DNA of 16,718 nucleotides from Zoogloeaceae bacterium (lineage in GTDB: Bacteria > Pseudomonadota > Gammaproteobacteria > Burkholderiales > Rhodocyclaceae): assembly GCA_031273145.1 (NCBI GenBank), contig JAISSL010000049.1:1-16718 (forward strand), in the 5' to 3' direction. The notes beneath the pieces were generated by a model that saw nothing but the letters and a program-made list of their open reading frames with translations, searched no databases and was not told the origin of the DNA. The position numbers and the translations under genes are program-made. Below, one piece after another: positions 7,506-15,931 of the stretch (the stretch's first letter is position 1; every line of letters starts with the position of its first letter).

Positions 7506-7783
7506 AATGATTTTCATGAACCAGAGGATCTAGCGCGGGTTGTATGACCAGTCGTTTGATCTGTAGCGTTACGTTGGGGGTGTAGGCAATGGTCGTCTTG
7601 TCCGGCCTGAGTTCCTCCCTCGCCGCCCTCTTATCCTAAGTAGTTCATCAGCATCCGTACTGCTCCACATCCTACCCGGTTTTAACCAACTGGGGGTATT
7701 TGGAATCGTGACGTTTTTTGAGGAAAGCGTGTTATTTGGTTGTCCAAGGCGGACATTTTTACAGGCGTACCATTTTCCAGCTT
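7506..7783. other. Intergenic stretch with no feature found
   Basis: Between the cassette promoter and the stop of the restriction-modification gene I see no credible gene, tRNA or strong terminator. Short open frames here have no plausible ribosome binding site or protein-like composition. Confidence 0.4.
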
Positions 7784-10700
7784 TCAGGATAATGGTTTGT
7801 TTGGATTGATCATTCCCAGGTTCTGCAAGCCGGTCAATATTTCCTGGATTCTTGCGCGGGGGGCGCGCGCAAAATATCCAGCAACCGCGTCGGTATTGAG
7901 TTCCTGTCCGTTTTCTTCCAGTTTTTGTACCACGTTCTGCACTTTCTGGGTTTGTTCTAGCCGCTCGGCTGGCCAGGGCATTTTGTCTGCGGCTTTGGCC
8001 TTGGCGGCTTTTGTTTTCTTGCCCTTGGCCGCAGTCTCGGTCTGCGTTTGCAGAGAAAGCGCAGACTGTATCATCCGCGCTTTCTTCGAGGTCTTTTGGT
8101 ATTCCGGGCGCAGATAACGGATTGTCCCTTTTTCTTCCTCAGCCGAGCGTTCCGCGTTCAGGGCTACAAGGCGGGCAAGGATGTCTTCATCCGGCAAGTC
8201 GACCGGCCAGCCGTAAGCCTCGCACACGGCGGCATCGAGGTCGTCATGGTAGCTTTTCAGGGTTGCCACAAGGCCATTGTCGTGGATTAGTTTTTCTTCG
8301 CTCGTAAGCGTCCTGCCCTCGCGCACCGCTTCCAGTACGTTGTAGAGGCCGGTCATCGTCAGTTCGGGATGCTTTTTTAGTTGCTCCTTGCGGTGAGCAT
8401 CCAGCGATTCGCCCAAGGCGCGGATGCGTTTTTGCTGTTCCGGCGTAGCTTCGGGGAAGGGGAAGTGATCGAAGCAGGTCGTTTTGTTGTAAATGACACC
8501 CGGCCCCAATGTTCCCCCTGCCATTAACGCCCAGCAAACGTGAATGCGACTGGAGAGAATACCCAGATGGTAAGCATCCGCACTGGCGATATTCACTAAT
8601 CTGTTATCTGGCAAAACTTCGGCGGGCAAAAACACAAAGAACCGATGTTTAGCCGTTTCAATGGTGGCAATGTAACGGGACAAGCCTGCTAAGGCAGGGC
8701 GGAATTCTTTTCTCGGTTCACCAAAAATCCACCAGCTTTCCCGATAACTTGCCCGGTTATTTGCGTCCCGTTCCGGTTTTACTCGCGTATACACCCATTG
8801 GTAAACCTCTGGATACTTTTCCCGGACTTTTTCCGCCGTCAGTCCGTACAGGTCAATCACCATCACATCGCGCGGCTTATCAGCAATATCCCTGCCGTTC
8901 CGGTAAGGCCGAATGTGTTTATCAAGCCCAGGAATACTGCCAAGCCCAAGGCTTTTCGCTTCAGACGGAGATACGATAAAACCGGAACCATGTAGTTTCA
9001 CGCCCGGACAGCATAGGTCATCATTGGCCTTGAGAGGCGCAACCATAGTAATGTCCGCGCCCTGCCGCAAATCGCAATGTATGATGCCGCTTGTTTCGTT
9101 AACTTGAACCTGTAAAGCGCGCGCGCCAGCAGTCTTTTTCTCTTCGACAACCGTTTGCAGAGCGCCAAAGCCAGTACCTTTTTCTCCAACCGTCATGGCT
9201 ATTCGCACTGCCGCGCCATCGGCTGCTTCCACCCAGGGATGATCCGGGACGGCAAAGGCGAGTCTCAGTGGATTTTTCGTGTCCTCCAGGTGTAAAGCGA
9301 CAACACGCCGGTTGAATTTTTGCGTGATGCTGTTGGTTGTAATAAATCCAAAACGCCGCGCCTTGCCCAAACGCGCCAGTTCCGCCGCCTTGTGCCACCA
9401 GTACATCACAAAATCACAGGCTTCCGGCAGTTCGCCGTAGGCTTTGGCCAGCGCGTCAAAATAGCCATGACCAAGGGTCTGGCGCTTATCCTTCCCGCCA
9501 ATAAACGGCGGATTCCCCACAATAAAATCCGCTTCCGGCCAGTCTGCCCTGGTTACGCCTTCATACACCACTTCGGCTATGGTAGCGGTTTCATCCGGCA
9601 CTTTCCGGCCTGTCACCGGGTCTTCCCTCTTCGTCTCGCCATCCCAGCGGGTAACAGGTTTGCCGTCCTTGTCGGTGGCAGGCTTCTGGCTAGTGTAGCT
9701 AATCAGGGCATCCCGGTTCTGGATATTGTCAAACTTGCGGATGACCGGTTCCGGCGGGTCTACGTTGCCGTGTACCTTGTAGTGCCATTTGAGATGCCCA
9801 ATCCATAACACCATTTCCGCAATGTGCGCCGCGCGTGGGTTGATCTCCAGCCCCAAAAACTGATGGGGGTCGACCGCATCCAGCGCGTGCTGTTTTTCGC
9901 CATACGTCTCAAGTACGCTCAGTACCTCGGCTTCCAGCAGCTTCATGTGTTCCATCGTGACGTACAGAAAATTCCCCGAACCGCACGCCGGGTCAAGTAC
10001 GCGAACCATGTGCAGGCGCTTGCGAAAATCGCTCAAAGTCTTGCGGGCTTCTTCTTCCTTGCCCTCCTCATACAACATGCTGGCCGTGGCCTGCACGCTA
10101 TCCCATTCCGCGCGGATGGGCTGGATGACGGTAGGCTTCACCAGCCGCTCTACGTAATCGCGCGGCGTGTAATGCGCCCCCAGCTTGTGCCGTTCCTTAG
10201 ATTCAAGCGCGCGTTCCAGCAAAGTACCGAAGATAGCGGGTTCTACGTCCTTCCAGTCCGCCCTTGCGGCTTCTATCAGCGTACCCAACTCCTCGCGCTC
10301 CAGCGCCAGTACCTCATGATCCACAAAAATATTGCCGTTAAAACGCAGCAAGGTTTTCTGCAAACTGACGGAATATCCGCCTTCGTTCATGTTCTTCCAC
10401 AAGTCGCTCACATTGGGAACGTAGCTCGCGGGGTTAGAAACCGCATCCAAAAGTATCCGGGTAAAACTGTCCCTTGGAATCAGCCCCACGTCCTCAGCAA
10501 ACATCGAAAAAATACAACGCATGAGGAACTGGGAAATTCGCGCCGCGCTGTAATTCTTGTTTTTTTCCAGCGACCGCGCAAGATCGCCCAGGTGCTTGGC
10601 TATCTGTTCCGTTACCTTCGCGGCATGGCGCGAAGGATCAAGCGACAGCGGGTCTTTCCAGATGGTTTGCAGCAGGGTACGGATTTCCGCATTTTTGAGA

Positions 10701-11242
10701 TCATCCAGAAAGATACGGTTGCTGCGCGGCTCCGGGTAAGGCAGGTAGTTGCCGCCGGAACAACTGAATTCAGCGTAAACGTCAAAACAATAACCGACAT
10801 CCGCCACAATCAAAAAGGGCGGGCGGCCTTCAGTGGCAGGCAGGCATTTGATATAGTCCTCTCCCTGTCGCTTCGCCGCCTGCATGACGATACGCCATTG
10901 GTGAGTATCCCGTTGAACAGAGCTGGTTTGCGTCATTTCGGGGAGGGCGAGCGTCTTGTTTCTCTCCTGTCCCTGCTTTGACTCCAGCACAAAACAACCC
11001 TGCCGATAAAAATCTACCCGCCGCAGCTCCGATTTTCCGCTCGCGCCCGGAGCAAACAGCTTGCGCTCGTAGCAATAAGCGTTAAATTCATTGACCTCGC
11101 AAGATGGGTCAGGGTGCGGTTGTTCCAGAATGTCGCACAACTCCGTCAGGAATAGCTGCGAATTGGCAAGCTCCTGCCCGCCCGATTTCTTCCAGCGAAT
11201 GATGAAGTTTTCCAGATCGGCCATCTGCGTTCCAGGTTGCAT
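7784..11242 (-). CDS. MmeI-like (type IIL/IIG) restriction-modification enzyme
   Basis: The 1152-aa protein combines cutting, methylation and recognition in one chain. The N-terminus carries [16 protein letters not shown]77-x9-E87-x-K89, the same spacing as the PD-(D/E)XK nuclease motif of MmeI. If the ATG at 11224 (MADLENF) is used, these become D71, E81 and K83, almost the MmeI numbering. A helical spacer follows (about 170-350). The gamma-class N6-adenine methylase comes next, with HYTP (357-360), DPACGSGNF (417-425) and NPPF (577-580). Residues about 690-930 are the likely target recognition domain, including SWWIFGEPR (836-844). It is longer than MmeI (about 920 aa): after residue 930 there is a helical region, a Lys/Ala-rich linker (about 1070-1088) and a winged-helix-like tail. 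No frameshift is seen. It probably defends the element or host; the recognition sequence cannot be read by eye. Neither candidate start has a strong ribosome binding site. Confidence 0.88.
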   Translation of the reverse strand: MQPGTQMADLENFIIRWKKSGGQELANSQLFLTELCDILEQPHPDPSCEVNEFNAYCYERKLFAPGASGKSELRRVDFYRQGCFVLESKQGQERNKTLALPEMTQTSSVQRDTHQWRIVMQAAKRQGEDYIKCLPATEGRPPFLIVADVGYCFDVYAEFSCSGGNYLPYPEPRSNRIFLDDLKNAEIRTLLQTIWKDPLSLDPSRHAAKVTEQIAKHLGDLARSLEKNKNYSAARISQFLMRCIFSMFAEDVGLIPRDSFTRILLDAVSNPASYVPNVSDLWKNMNEGGYSVSLQKTLLRFNGNIFVDHEVLALEREELGTLIEAARADWKDVEPAIFGTLLERALESKERHKLGAHYTPRDYVERLVKPTVIQPIRAEWDSVQATASMLYEEGKEEEARKTLSDFRKRLHMVRVLDPACGSGNFLYVTMEHMKLLEAEVLSVLETYGEKQHALDAVDPHQFLGLEINPRAAHIAEMVLWIGHLKWHYKVHGNVDPPEPVIRKFDNIQNRDALISYTSQKPATDKDGKPVTRWDGETKREDPVTGRKVPDETATIAEVVYEGVTRADWPEADFIVGNPPFIGGKDKRQTLGHGYFDALAKAYGELPEACDFVMYWWHKAAELARLGKARRFGFITTNSITQKFNRRVVALHLEDTKNPLRLAFAVPDHPWVEAADGAAVRIAMTVGEKGTGFGALQTVVEEKKTAGARALQVQVNETSGIIHCDLRQGADITMVAPLKANDDLCCPGVKLHGSGFIVSPSEAKSLGLGSIPGLDKHIRPYRNGRDIADKPRDVMVIDLYGLTAEKVREKYPEVYQWVYTRVKPERDANNRASYRESWWIFGEPRKEFRPALAGLSRYIATIETAKHRFFVFLPAEVLPDNRLVNIASADAYHLGILSSRIHVCWALMAGGTLGPGVIYNKTTCFDHFPFPEATPEQQKRIRALGESLDAHRKEQLKKHPELTMTGLYNVLEAVREGRTLTSEEKLIHDNGLVATLKSYHDDLDAAVCEAYGWPVDLPDEDILARLVALNAERSAEEEKGTIRYLRPEYQKTSKKARMIQSALSLQTQTETAAKGKKTKAAKAKAADKMPWPAERLEQTQKVQNVVQKLEENGQELNTDAVAGYFARAPRARIQEILTGLQNLGMINPNKPLS

Positions 11243-11269
11243 CCAACATGGTTAGAAGCCCCGATTACA

Positions 11270-11380
11270 CTACATTCCTGAACTTTTATCAAGCTGTTTG
11301 ACGCCTTCCTTCCGCCACTGCCCTATCGCCGCCGCCCGGTCTTCTGTTGCCCGGACATAGATAGTCGTGGTGTTGAGCAG
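11270..11380 (-). pseudogene. C-terminal remnant of a tyrosine recombinase
   Basis: The translated stretch LLNTTTIYVRATEDRAAAIGQWRKEGVKQLDKS matches the end of Xer-type integrases, where (L)xTTTIYV holds the nucleophilic Tyr and is followed by a charged helix. The sequence before it in the same frame (EREASGAAERLPNQG) is not integrase-like. The tetrapeptide LGHS, which normally stands just before this block, occurs in another frame at 11459-11448, so about 70 bases may have been inserted or scrambled. Only the last 30-40 codons remain, so no activity is expected. It lies 27 bases upstream of the restriction-modification gene and marks an old recombination event there. Confidence 0.6.
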
Positions 11381-11526
11381 AAACCCCTGGTTAGGCAACC
11401 GTTCAGCCGCCCCTGACGCTTCGCGTTCAGAAGAGGTAATGCAAGACGCTATGTCCAAGCATCAGACATATTATCCATATCACAACTTATAAGTCAGGCG
11501 TATAAATCCCCAATTTTAAAAAACTG

Positions 11527-11563
11527 AAAAACGGCAGAAAAGTGTCAATAAACTGCCGTTTTT
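11527..11563. terminator. Bidirectional hairpin terminator, copy 1
   Basis: An 11-bp stem (AAAAACGGCAG with CTGCCGTTTTT) encloses a 15-base loop AAAAGTGTCAATAAA. T-runs occur on both strands, so it could stop transcription from either side. Bases 11528-11563 are identical to copy 2. Confidence 0.65.
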
Positions 11564-11589
11564 TGTTTTCCATCTTCCTGAAGTTTCAG

Positions 11590-11625
11590 AAAACGGCAGA
11601 AAAGTGTCAATAAACTGCCGTTTTT
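11590..11625. terminator. Bidirectional hairpin terminator, copy 2
   Basis: This is an exact 36-base repeat of the hairpin 62 bases to its left, including stem, loop AAAAGTGTCAATAAA and T-run. Perfect identity of the loop as well as the stem suggests a recent duplication or a dispersed repeat family rather than independent terminators. Confidence 0.65.
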
Positions 11626-11800
11626 GGGACAGGTATAAAAGAAGGCATCGCGTTATAAACTCTAATGGCACAACTGCAACGAAGGCATAGAGGATGCACG
11701 CGCCTGACAGATTAATTTGGGCAACCTGACGTAAATCGTTTTTCACGGGCAAGTAAGTGCCGGAGTGAAAAACGCAACCTATTTGTCACCTGACTGAAAA

Positions 11801-11829
11801 TTGACAAAGGGAAAAAAAAGACCATTAAA
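11801..11829 (+). promoter_or_regulatory. Possible promoter with flanking inverted repeat
   Basis: A perfect TTGACA (11801-11806) is followed after 17 bases by ATTAAA (11824-11829), a weak -10. The -35 overlaps one arm of an inverted repeat, TTTGTCA (11782-11788) and TGACAAA (11802-11808), which could be an operator. The downstream promoter at 11847 looks slightly better in its -10. Confidence 0.3.
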
Positions 11830-11846
11830 AAAATTACGTTAAGGGG

Positions 11847-11875
11847 TTGACTTCTTTTGGAGTCTTTGATTTACT
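11847..11875 (+). promoter_or_regulatory. Candidate promoter of the structured RNA / integrase region
   Basis: TTGACT (11847-11852), a 17-base spacer and TTTACT (11870-11875) give 5/6 and 4/6 matches to the sigma70 boxes. Transcription would begin near 11882, where the first perfect hairpin (GACAGG-GTGT-CCTGTC, 11885-11900) lies. Confidence 0.4.
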
Positions 11876-11881
11876 GGCGGT

Positions 11882-12836
11882 ATTGACAGGGTGTCCTGTC
11901 CCCGGTGGACGTCAGAGCCGGGTAGCTGTACGTAGTTTGATTATCCCTGTGCGGATGATCGGGCTACAATAAAGTAAAATCAATGCTTGATGCGTTAGCC
12001 ACGCTGAACATATCTCGTATCTCTCTTACTACCGTCTGGTAGCCAGAGGAAATGGGATAACCACAATACGTGGCGCATTCAGTCCTTACAGGACTCCTGT
12101 GCGCTCAGTATCTCTCATCTTTTTGGTAGGTGAAATATAGCCTTGTGGGGGTTCCCCCCAGGAGTGCTCCCTAATCAAAAAGATCAACGTCCTTCCCGGA
12201 CGAAACTCTCAGACATTGTGACCAATACGCTTGACCAAAAGGTCTGGCGCGTACCCCACCTCTGACGGCCAAATGGCGTGCAGAGTAAGGTGCGATTATG
12301 GCAGCCGAGCCGCCTGTTGGCAGGGCGGGTGAATGTGGTGGTATCCCCACCCCGGAAACAGTGTCATGTCTGGGTCTGGTCTATGCCTTAACCCTGGTTG
12401 CTTGTTGGCTTTTTGCCGACAACGCGACAAAAACAGGAGTCTCAGTCAAGAGACGAAAGGGGTGTATACCAGCGCGTTCCCGGCAGTGCCGGACAAAACG
12501 CGAGTCGCCATGCGGGAAACCGCCAACGATTGCCAGCAGAATCATTCTTAACGAAAACGCCAATTGGCCTGCACAAGGGCCTAAAACCTGTGCGCCGCAG
12601 CGGAGGCAAAAAACTGCGTGTAAAAGAAAATCCGCCGTAATGGCTAACGGCGGATGTTGGTAGTCACGGAAACTAAGCCTCCATGATGGCTGGTCGCAGT
12701 CTAGCCATTGTGCCACTGCGCTGGCAGTACTAATGCCGCAAAGTTTGAGCGGCCAAGAGTCGCAAGAACAAAGCCCCTGCAATGGCTGTCGACACTTTCA
12801 GTATAGCACAGTCTTTGAAGGTTTCAAGTTTTTTTT
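11882..12836 (+). ncRNA. Putative large structured non-coding RNA upstream of integrase
   Basis: About 950 bases without a credible gene carry a nearly continuous chain of short perfect hairpins. Examples: GACAGG/CCTGTC 11885-11900; CCCGG/CCGGG 11901-11922; GGCTA/TAGCC 11962-12000 enclosing ATCAA/TTGAT 11979-11991; CTACC/GGTAG 12029-12042; CCAC/GTGG 12061-12073; AGTCCT/AGGACT 12081-12095; GGGGG/CCCCC 12147-12158; GGAG/CTCC 12161-12170; CGTCC/GGACG 12188-12202; TACGC+GACC/GGTC+GCGTA 12226-12253; GGTGG/CCACC 12337-12351; TTGTTGGC/GCCGACAA 12402-12422; GTCTC/GAGAC 12439-12454; CCGGC/GCCGG 12480-12492; GCACA/TGTGC 12571-12593; TCCGCCGT/ACGGCGGA 12631-12654 enclosed by GGAGGC/GCCTCC; ATGGCT/AGCCAT. 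It starts after a promoter and ends in an eight-T run. It could be a free RNA of the giant type or a long integrase leader. The + strand is inferred from the promoter, T-run and downstream gene. I recognise no Rfam family by eye. Confidence 0.5.
12815..12836 (+). terminator. Weak T-tailed hairpin before the integrase
   Basis: TTGAA, loop GGT, TTCAA is followed within two bases by eight T. The stem is short and AT-rich, so termination would be partial at best. It stands 22 bases before the integrase ATG and could end the structured RNA or attenuate integrase expression. Confidence 0.3.
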
Positions 12837-12857
12837 GATTTTTTTCGGAGAAAGAAA

Positions 12858-14042
12858 ATGTTTACACCAAACCAAACAAATGCTGGCCTGGCCAGCAAGG
12901 TATTACCCGATGATGTCCGAGCAGGTCTGTTAAGGTTCATCGAGCCGCGAATTAAAACCCGAGTAAATGGGAAAGTCGCGTCAGTCAAAACGCAGGAAAA
13001 CAAGCGAACGTTTTATCTGCGAATGGTCGGTGAGCTATGGCAAATGGGGCGACCCATCCGCAGCGTAGAGAACATTCGACCTGACCACATTCAGCTTCTT
13101 ATAAATTCCTGGGCGGACAAGCACATATCAGCCAATGAGATGCACAACCGGGTCTCAATGCTGAATCATCTGCTGGAGTGGGTGAAAAAAGGGAATTTGA
13201 GGGTATCAGTCGCCGTACTTTTTCCCCTTGGCGAAATGCGACGAACCACAATAGCCAAAGAAGATCTGAGTTGGAGCGGCAAAGGAATTGATGCAGCCGA
13301 AATCATAAAGGAGGCGTGCAAGATTGATGAACGGCTGGGGTGCATCATTGCGCTGATTGAGGCATTCGGGCTGAGAGCGAAGGAGGCTGTGGAGATACGC
13401 CCATTTCGGGCAACAGTTGAGGGAGCAAAACATAACGCGATTCTGGTACAGGAAGGCACAAAGGGCGGATTGGCGCGGTTTGTTTCCATAGAGAATGAAT
13501 CACAACGGAAGGTGCTGGAATGGGCGATCAGGCTGGCCGGTGGCGAAAAAAACTGGCGGATGCGTTGGCCAGGCAAAACATGGAAAGAGGCGCAGACATA
13601 CCTTTATTCCATGATGAAGCGGTTAGGAATCAGAAGAAGCCTAAAAGGAGTGACCTTGCATGGACTGCGCCACCAGAAGGCACACGGGATTTACCGTGAC
13701 ATAACTGGTCTGCCGACGCCAATCGAAGGGGGCGCGTTATCGCAACTGGACAAGGCAACGCACCAGAAAGCCCTGCACCGTGTGTCAGGACAACTTGGAC
13801 ACCGGAGGATGTACATTGCACACACATACTGCGGCTCCTATGGACATGCCACGCGGCGGATACCTGATCATCCACCAGCGCGAGCCTCAATGCCGACGCG
13901 GCAGGCCAACCCCCTGCTGCAAAAAGACTGTCCGTCCCGTGCCGTATCAATATCCGTCAAGGCAACTGTGTCCTGCAAGGATGGTGAAGACCTGCCCGTG
14001 TCCTCTACGGACAGTGTGAATATGGGAAAGGATGAAACCTGA
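12858..14042 (+). CDS. Tyrosine recombinase (integrase domain protein)
   Basis: The 394-aa protein has an intact catalytic set: R173 (GLRAKEA), K202 (EGTKGG beta-hairpin), H268-x-x-R271 (LHGLRH), H315 (GQLGHRR) and nucleophile Y324 (IAHTYCGS), with the usual nine-residue step from the last His to Tyr. The N-terminal part (about residues 15-115) is a SAM-like core-binding domain. The overall look fits the proteobacterial Integrase_1-type family. A site GGAG seven bases before the ATG supports this start. The last 60 residues or so (after about 333) are Ser/Pro-rich and not part of the fold; they may be read-through into former non-coding DNA. It probably moves the element or a neighbouring cassette. 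The structured region directly upstream may control it. Confidence 0.88.
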   Translation: MFTPNQTNAGLASKVLPDDVRAGLLRFIEPRIKTRVNGKVASVKTQENKRTFYLRMVGELWQMGRPIRSVENIRPDHIQLLINSWADKHISANEMHNRVSMLNHLLEWVKKGNLRVSVAVLFPLGEMRRTTIAKEDLSWSGKGIDAAEIIKEACKIDERLGCIIALIEAFGLRAKEAVEIRPFRATVEGAKHNAILVQEGTKGGLARFVSIENESQRKVLEWAIRLAGGEKNWRMRWPGKTWKEAQTYLYSMMKRLGIRRSLKGVTLHGLRHQKAHGIYRDITGLPTPIEGGALSQLDKATHQKALHRVSGQLGHRRMYIAHTYCGSYGHATRRIPDHPPARASMPTRQANPLLQKDCPSRAVSISVKATVSCKDGEDLPVSSTDSVNMGKDET

Positions 14043-14067
14043 GGATGGCGAATATCCTGTCCTGCTG

Positions 14068-14096
14068 GCGGGCGTGGCGATGTATCCCACGCCCGC
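14068..14096. other. Strong GC-rich hairpin after the integrase
   Basis: A perfect 10-bp stem, GCGGGCGTGG (14068-14077) with CCACGCCCGC (14087-14096), and a nine-base loop lies between the convergent integrase and Sel1 genes. There is no T-run on either strand, so it is not a classical intrinsic terminator. It may still protect 3' ends, help Rho-dependent termination, or be part of a recombination site. Confidence 0.45.
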
Positions 14097-14134
14097 TGTC
14101 CAGTGTGGATACGGAATTGGGAGGAACATCGTGC

Positions 14135-14740
14135 TCAGTGGCGACTGTCTGATTGCGGCTTTGCGAGCCGGTTCAGAAGTTTTATTGCGCGTGGCTCGCC
14201 CTGTCTGGCGGCCAGGGTCAGCAGTTCCATTACCTTGTTAAAATTTGCCTTGACGTATTTGCCGTCGCCATAATAGACGGCGAGCAGGGTTTGCGCCTGG
14301 GGATAGCCCCTGTCTGCGGAGTGTTCCAGCAACATGATCGCCTGCGACATGTTCTTGGGGACAGCCTGCCCCTGAACGTACAGGCAAGCCAGAAGATACA
14401 TGGCCTGCGGGTCTTCGTTCTCAGCGAAGTCCAGAAGATGCGGAAGGGCTTCCTTGTACCGTCCCGCCTTCACGAGCTTCTCGAAATAGACCTCTCCACC
14501 CTCAGGCGAGGAGAAGTCGCCTGCGATTTCGCCAAATTCATCCATACGCGCCCTGATTTCATCATCGCAGGCCAGGGATATCTCCCTGGAGGTTGCGGGG
14601 ACACACATGAGCTGGACATAGAAGAATGCGGCAACGACCAAAACGGCCACGGGGGCATAGTTCTGGAAATGGACGAAGTACGCTACGTAGAAGGCCAAAA
14701 AAAAGAGGTGCGGGCCAAAGGCGCTTTTGAAAAGGTTCAT
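14135..14740 (-). CDS. Membrane-anchored Sel1-repeat protein
   Basis: The 201-aa protein begins with two hydrophobic segments (about residues 9-24 and 29-47) and continues with helical repeats. Two Sel1-like units are recognisable: PQAMYLLACLYVQGQAVPKNMSQAIMLLEHSADRG and PQAQTLLAVYYGDGKYVKANFNKVMELLTLAARQG. Sel1 repeats mediate protein contacts, so an adaptor role at the membrane is inferred. A good AGGAG site precedes the ATG, which overlaps the stop of the 85-aa gene as TGATG. It is the last gene of the leftward operon. A membrane Sel1 protein is unexpected beside a recombination nuclease; it might be cargo. Confidence 0.85.
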   Translation of the reverse strand: MNLFKSAFGPHLFFLAFYVAYFVHFQNYAPVAVLVVAAFFYVQLMCVPATSREISLACDDEIRARMDEFGEIAGDFSSPEGGEVYFEKLVKAGRYKEALPHLLDFAENEDPQAMYLLACLYVQGQAVPKNMSQAIMLLEHSADRGYPQAQTLLAVYYGDGKYVKANFNKVMELLTLAARQGEPRAIKLLNRLAKPQSDSRH

Positions 14741-14997
14741 CAGTTGTCTCCTATGCGGGCGACAACTCTATCAAAGACCGCATCGCGCCTGCCGCCGCAC
14801 GCGAGAGGGTCAGAATAAAGCGTTTGCAGAAGGGCAGCGGCTTTATGACGATCATTCCGAATCAGGTTGATGACCACATGCGAACAGGCACAGATATCTT
14901 CTATCGGTGCCCAGTTCACGGACATCATGTCCGTTTCGGGGATGTAGTTGAGGTTGAGACTGGCAAAATCGAAGTCTTCGGGTATGTGAAGTTTCAT
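14740..14997 (-). CDS. 85-aa protein of unknown function
   Basis: A strong AAAGGAGA ribosome binding site lies nine bases before the ATG at 14997, and the stop overlaps the Sel1 start as TGATG, so the gene is real and coupled. The protein begins MKLHIPEDFDFASLNLNYIPETDMMSVNWAPIEDICACSHV and ends in a basic helix. The two Cys of CAC and the acidic N-terminus are the only visible landmarks. It follows the RecE-like gene after 16 bases. I recognise no family; small accessory proteins of phage recombination operons are the nearest analogy. Confidence 0.75.
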   Translation of the reverse strand: MKLHIPEDFDFASLNLNYIPETDMMSVNWAPIEDICACSHVVINLIRNDRHKAAALLQTLYSDPLACGGRRDAVFDRVVARIGDN

Positions 14998-15013
14998 GGT
15001 GTATCTCCTTTGT

Positions 15014-15931
15014 TTATCTGGTCAACGGAGACCATTCCAGAAAATCGTAACCGCCATCTGGCTGATAGGCAGGCCAGAAGTCCTTGTCCCTGCATTCCTT
15101 CAAGGTATCCAGGGCGGCGCGTACCCTGCGCTCACCGCGTTCGAGCATTTCGATGGGCGCGGCGTAGAGCGCGATGGCATTGGGTTTTATCTCCTCTATG
15201 GCGAGGAACACGAAGTCGAAGTCGCGCTGATAGATTTCTCTAAGACCCATAAGACAAAGGGCGGCCTGCATGTCGTACCCGCCATCGAAAGCTGCTCTTC
15301 CGAAGGGGCGGGGCGAGGCATCCTGGGTTTTTTTGATGTCGAGGCAGATCCCGTCGTTAAGACAGAGACAGTCGGGGCGGAACTTGAGCCAGATACCGGT
15401 TTTCGGGTCTTTGAAAATATGGGTGATCTCATGCCTGCCTTCCCCAAGAAGCTTGCGGGCAAGGGTATGAGAAGAGACGGCGGAGCCGATGCCGGTGAGC
15501 TGTTCTGCCTGAAGTTGGGAGAGTATTATCTTGTTGCTATTGGGGAGCTTGAACTGTCTGGCGTCAGCTATTCTCACGTCTTCGTGCGGCTTTACCTCGT
15601 AGAACTGCTTGAACAGTTTGGGGTTGAGCAGAAAGTCGTGCATGGCCTGTCCGAAAAAGGGGGAAGGCGGGTTTATTTCGACCTCGCCGTTCCACGCGGC
15701 GCGAAAGTGGGCGGGCGAGCGCAGGATTTCCTTCAGCAAGGAACAGGAGACGCAGCTGCGGTCAGCATGGTATTGCTGGATCGAAAAATATCCAGACGAC
15801 CGTTTGCCGTTGACGTGCAGCGTTTCTACCAGATTGGTTACTGACTGCGGATTGAGGGCGGCGGCGATGGCGGACATGAATTTTTTTCCTAAAATGGGTA
15901 GTCGAGGGGTGAGGTCTGGAAGCTGCATCAT
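15014..15931 (-). CDS. RecE-like PD-(D/E)XK exonuclease
   Basis: The 305-aa protein has the layout of RecE/DUF3799-type nucleases that resect DNA ends for phage or element single-strand annealing recombination. Seen from the start at 15931 are PFFGQAMHDFLLNP with H98, FRPDCL with D187, LDIKKT with D198-x-K200, then FGRAAFDGGYDMQAALCLMGL with Y219 and Q222. These match GTAxH, PD, DxK and YxxQAA of the family. The ATG at 15931 overlaps the stop of the 47-aa gene (TGATG). A second start at 15877 has a better ribosome binding site (AGGA, nine bases before the ATG) and would remove 18 residues of low conservation, so either may be used. No RecT/Bet annealing protein is in the window; it may lie upstream, beyond the right edge. 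Confidence 0.85.
   Translation of the reverse strand: MMQLPDLTPRLPILGKKFMSAIAAALNPQSVTNLVETLHVNGKRSSGYFSIQQYHADRSCVSCSLLKEILRSPAHFRAAWNGEVEINPPSPFFGQAMHDFLLNPKLFKQFYEVKPHEDVRIADARQFKLPNSNKIILSQLQAEQLTGIGSAVSSHTLARKLLGEGRHEITHIFKDPKTGIWLKFRPDCLCLNDGICLDIKKTQDASPRPFGRAAFDGGYDMQAALCLMGLREIYQRDFDFVFLAIEEIKPNAIALYAAPIEMLERGERRVRAALDTLKECRDKDFWPAYQPDGGYDFLEWSPLTR

Noticed and set aside
9824..10981. 385-codon + strand frame opposite the restriction-modification gene
   Set aside because: It is antisense to conserved methylase motifs and has no recognisable domain.
11390..11396. GTTAGGC, resembling an integron attC core site
   Set aside because: No matching RYYYAAC partner at suitable distance and no folded attC structure.
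11516..11752. 78-codon - strand frame
   Set aside because: Half of it is the translation of the twin hairpin repeats; no start signal.
12298..12663. 121-codon + strand open frame in the structured region
   Set aside because: No convincing ribosome binding site, Cys/Arg/Pro-rich low-quality composition, and it runs straight through many perfect hairpins.
12381..12782. 133-codon - strand open frame in the same region
   Set aside because: Composition is not protein-like and it overlaps the same hairpins; absence of stops is explained by GC-rich stem sequence.
11951..12840. Group II intron suggested by a GTGCG-like 5' end at about 11949
   Set aside because: No domain V hairpin consensus and no reverse transcriptase or maturase were seen, so the 5-mer is probably chance.
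14996..15844. 282-codon + strand frame opposite the RecE-like gene
   Set aside because: The - strand frame carries the PD, DxK and QAA nuclease motifs; the + frame is its shadow.
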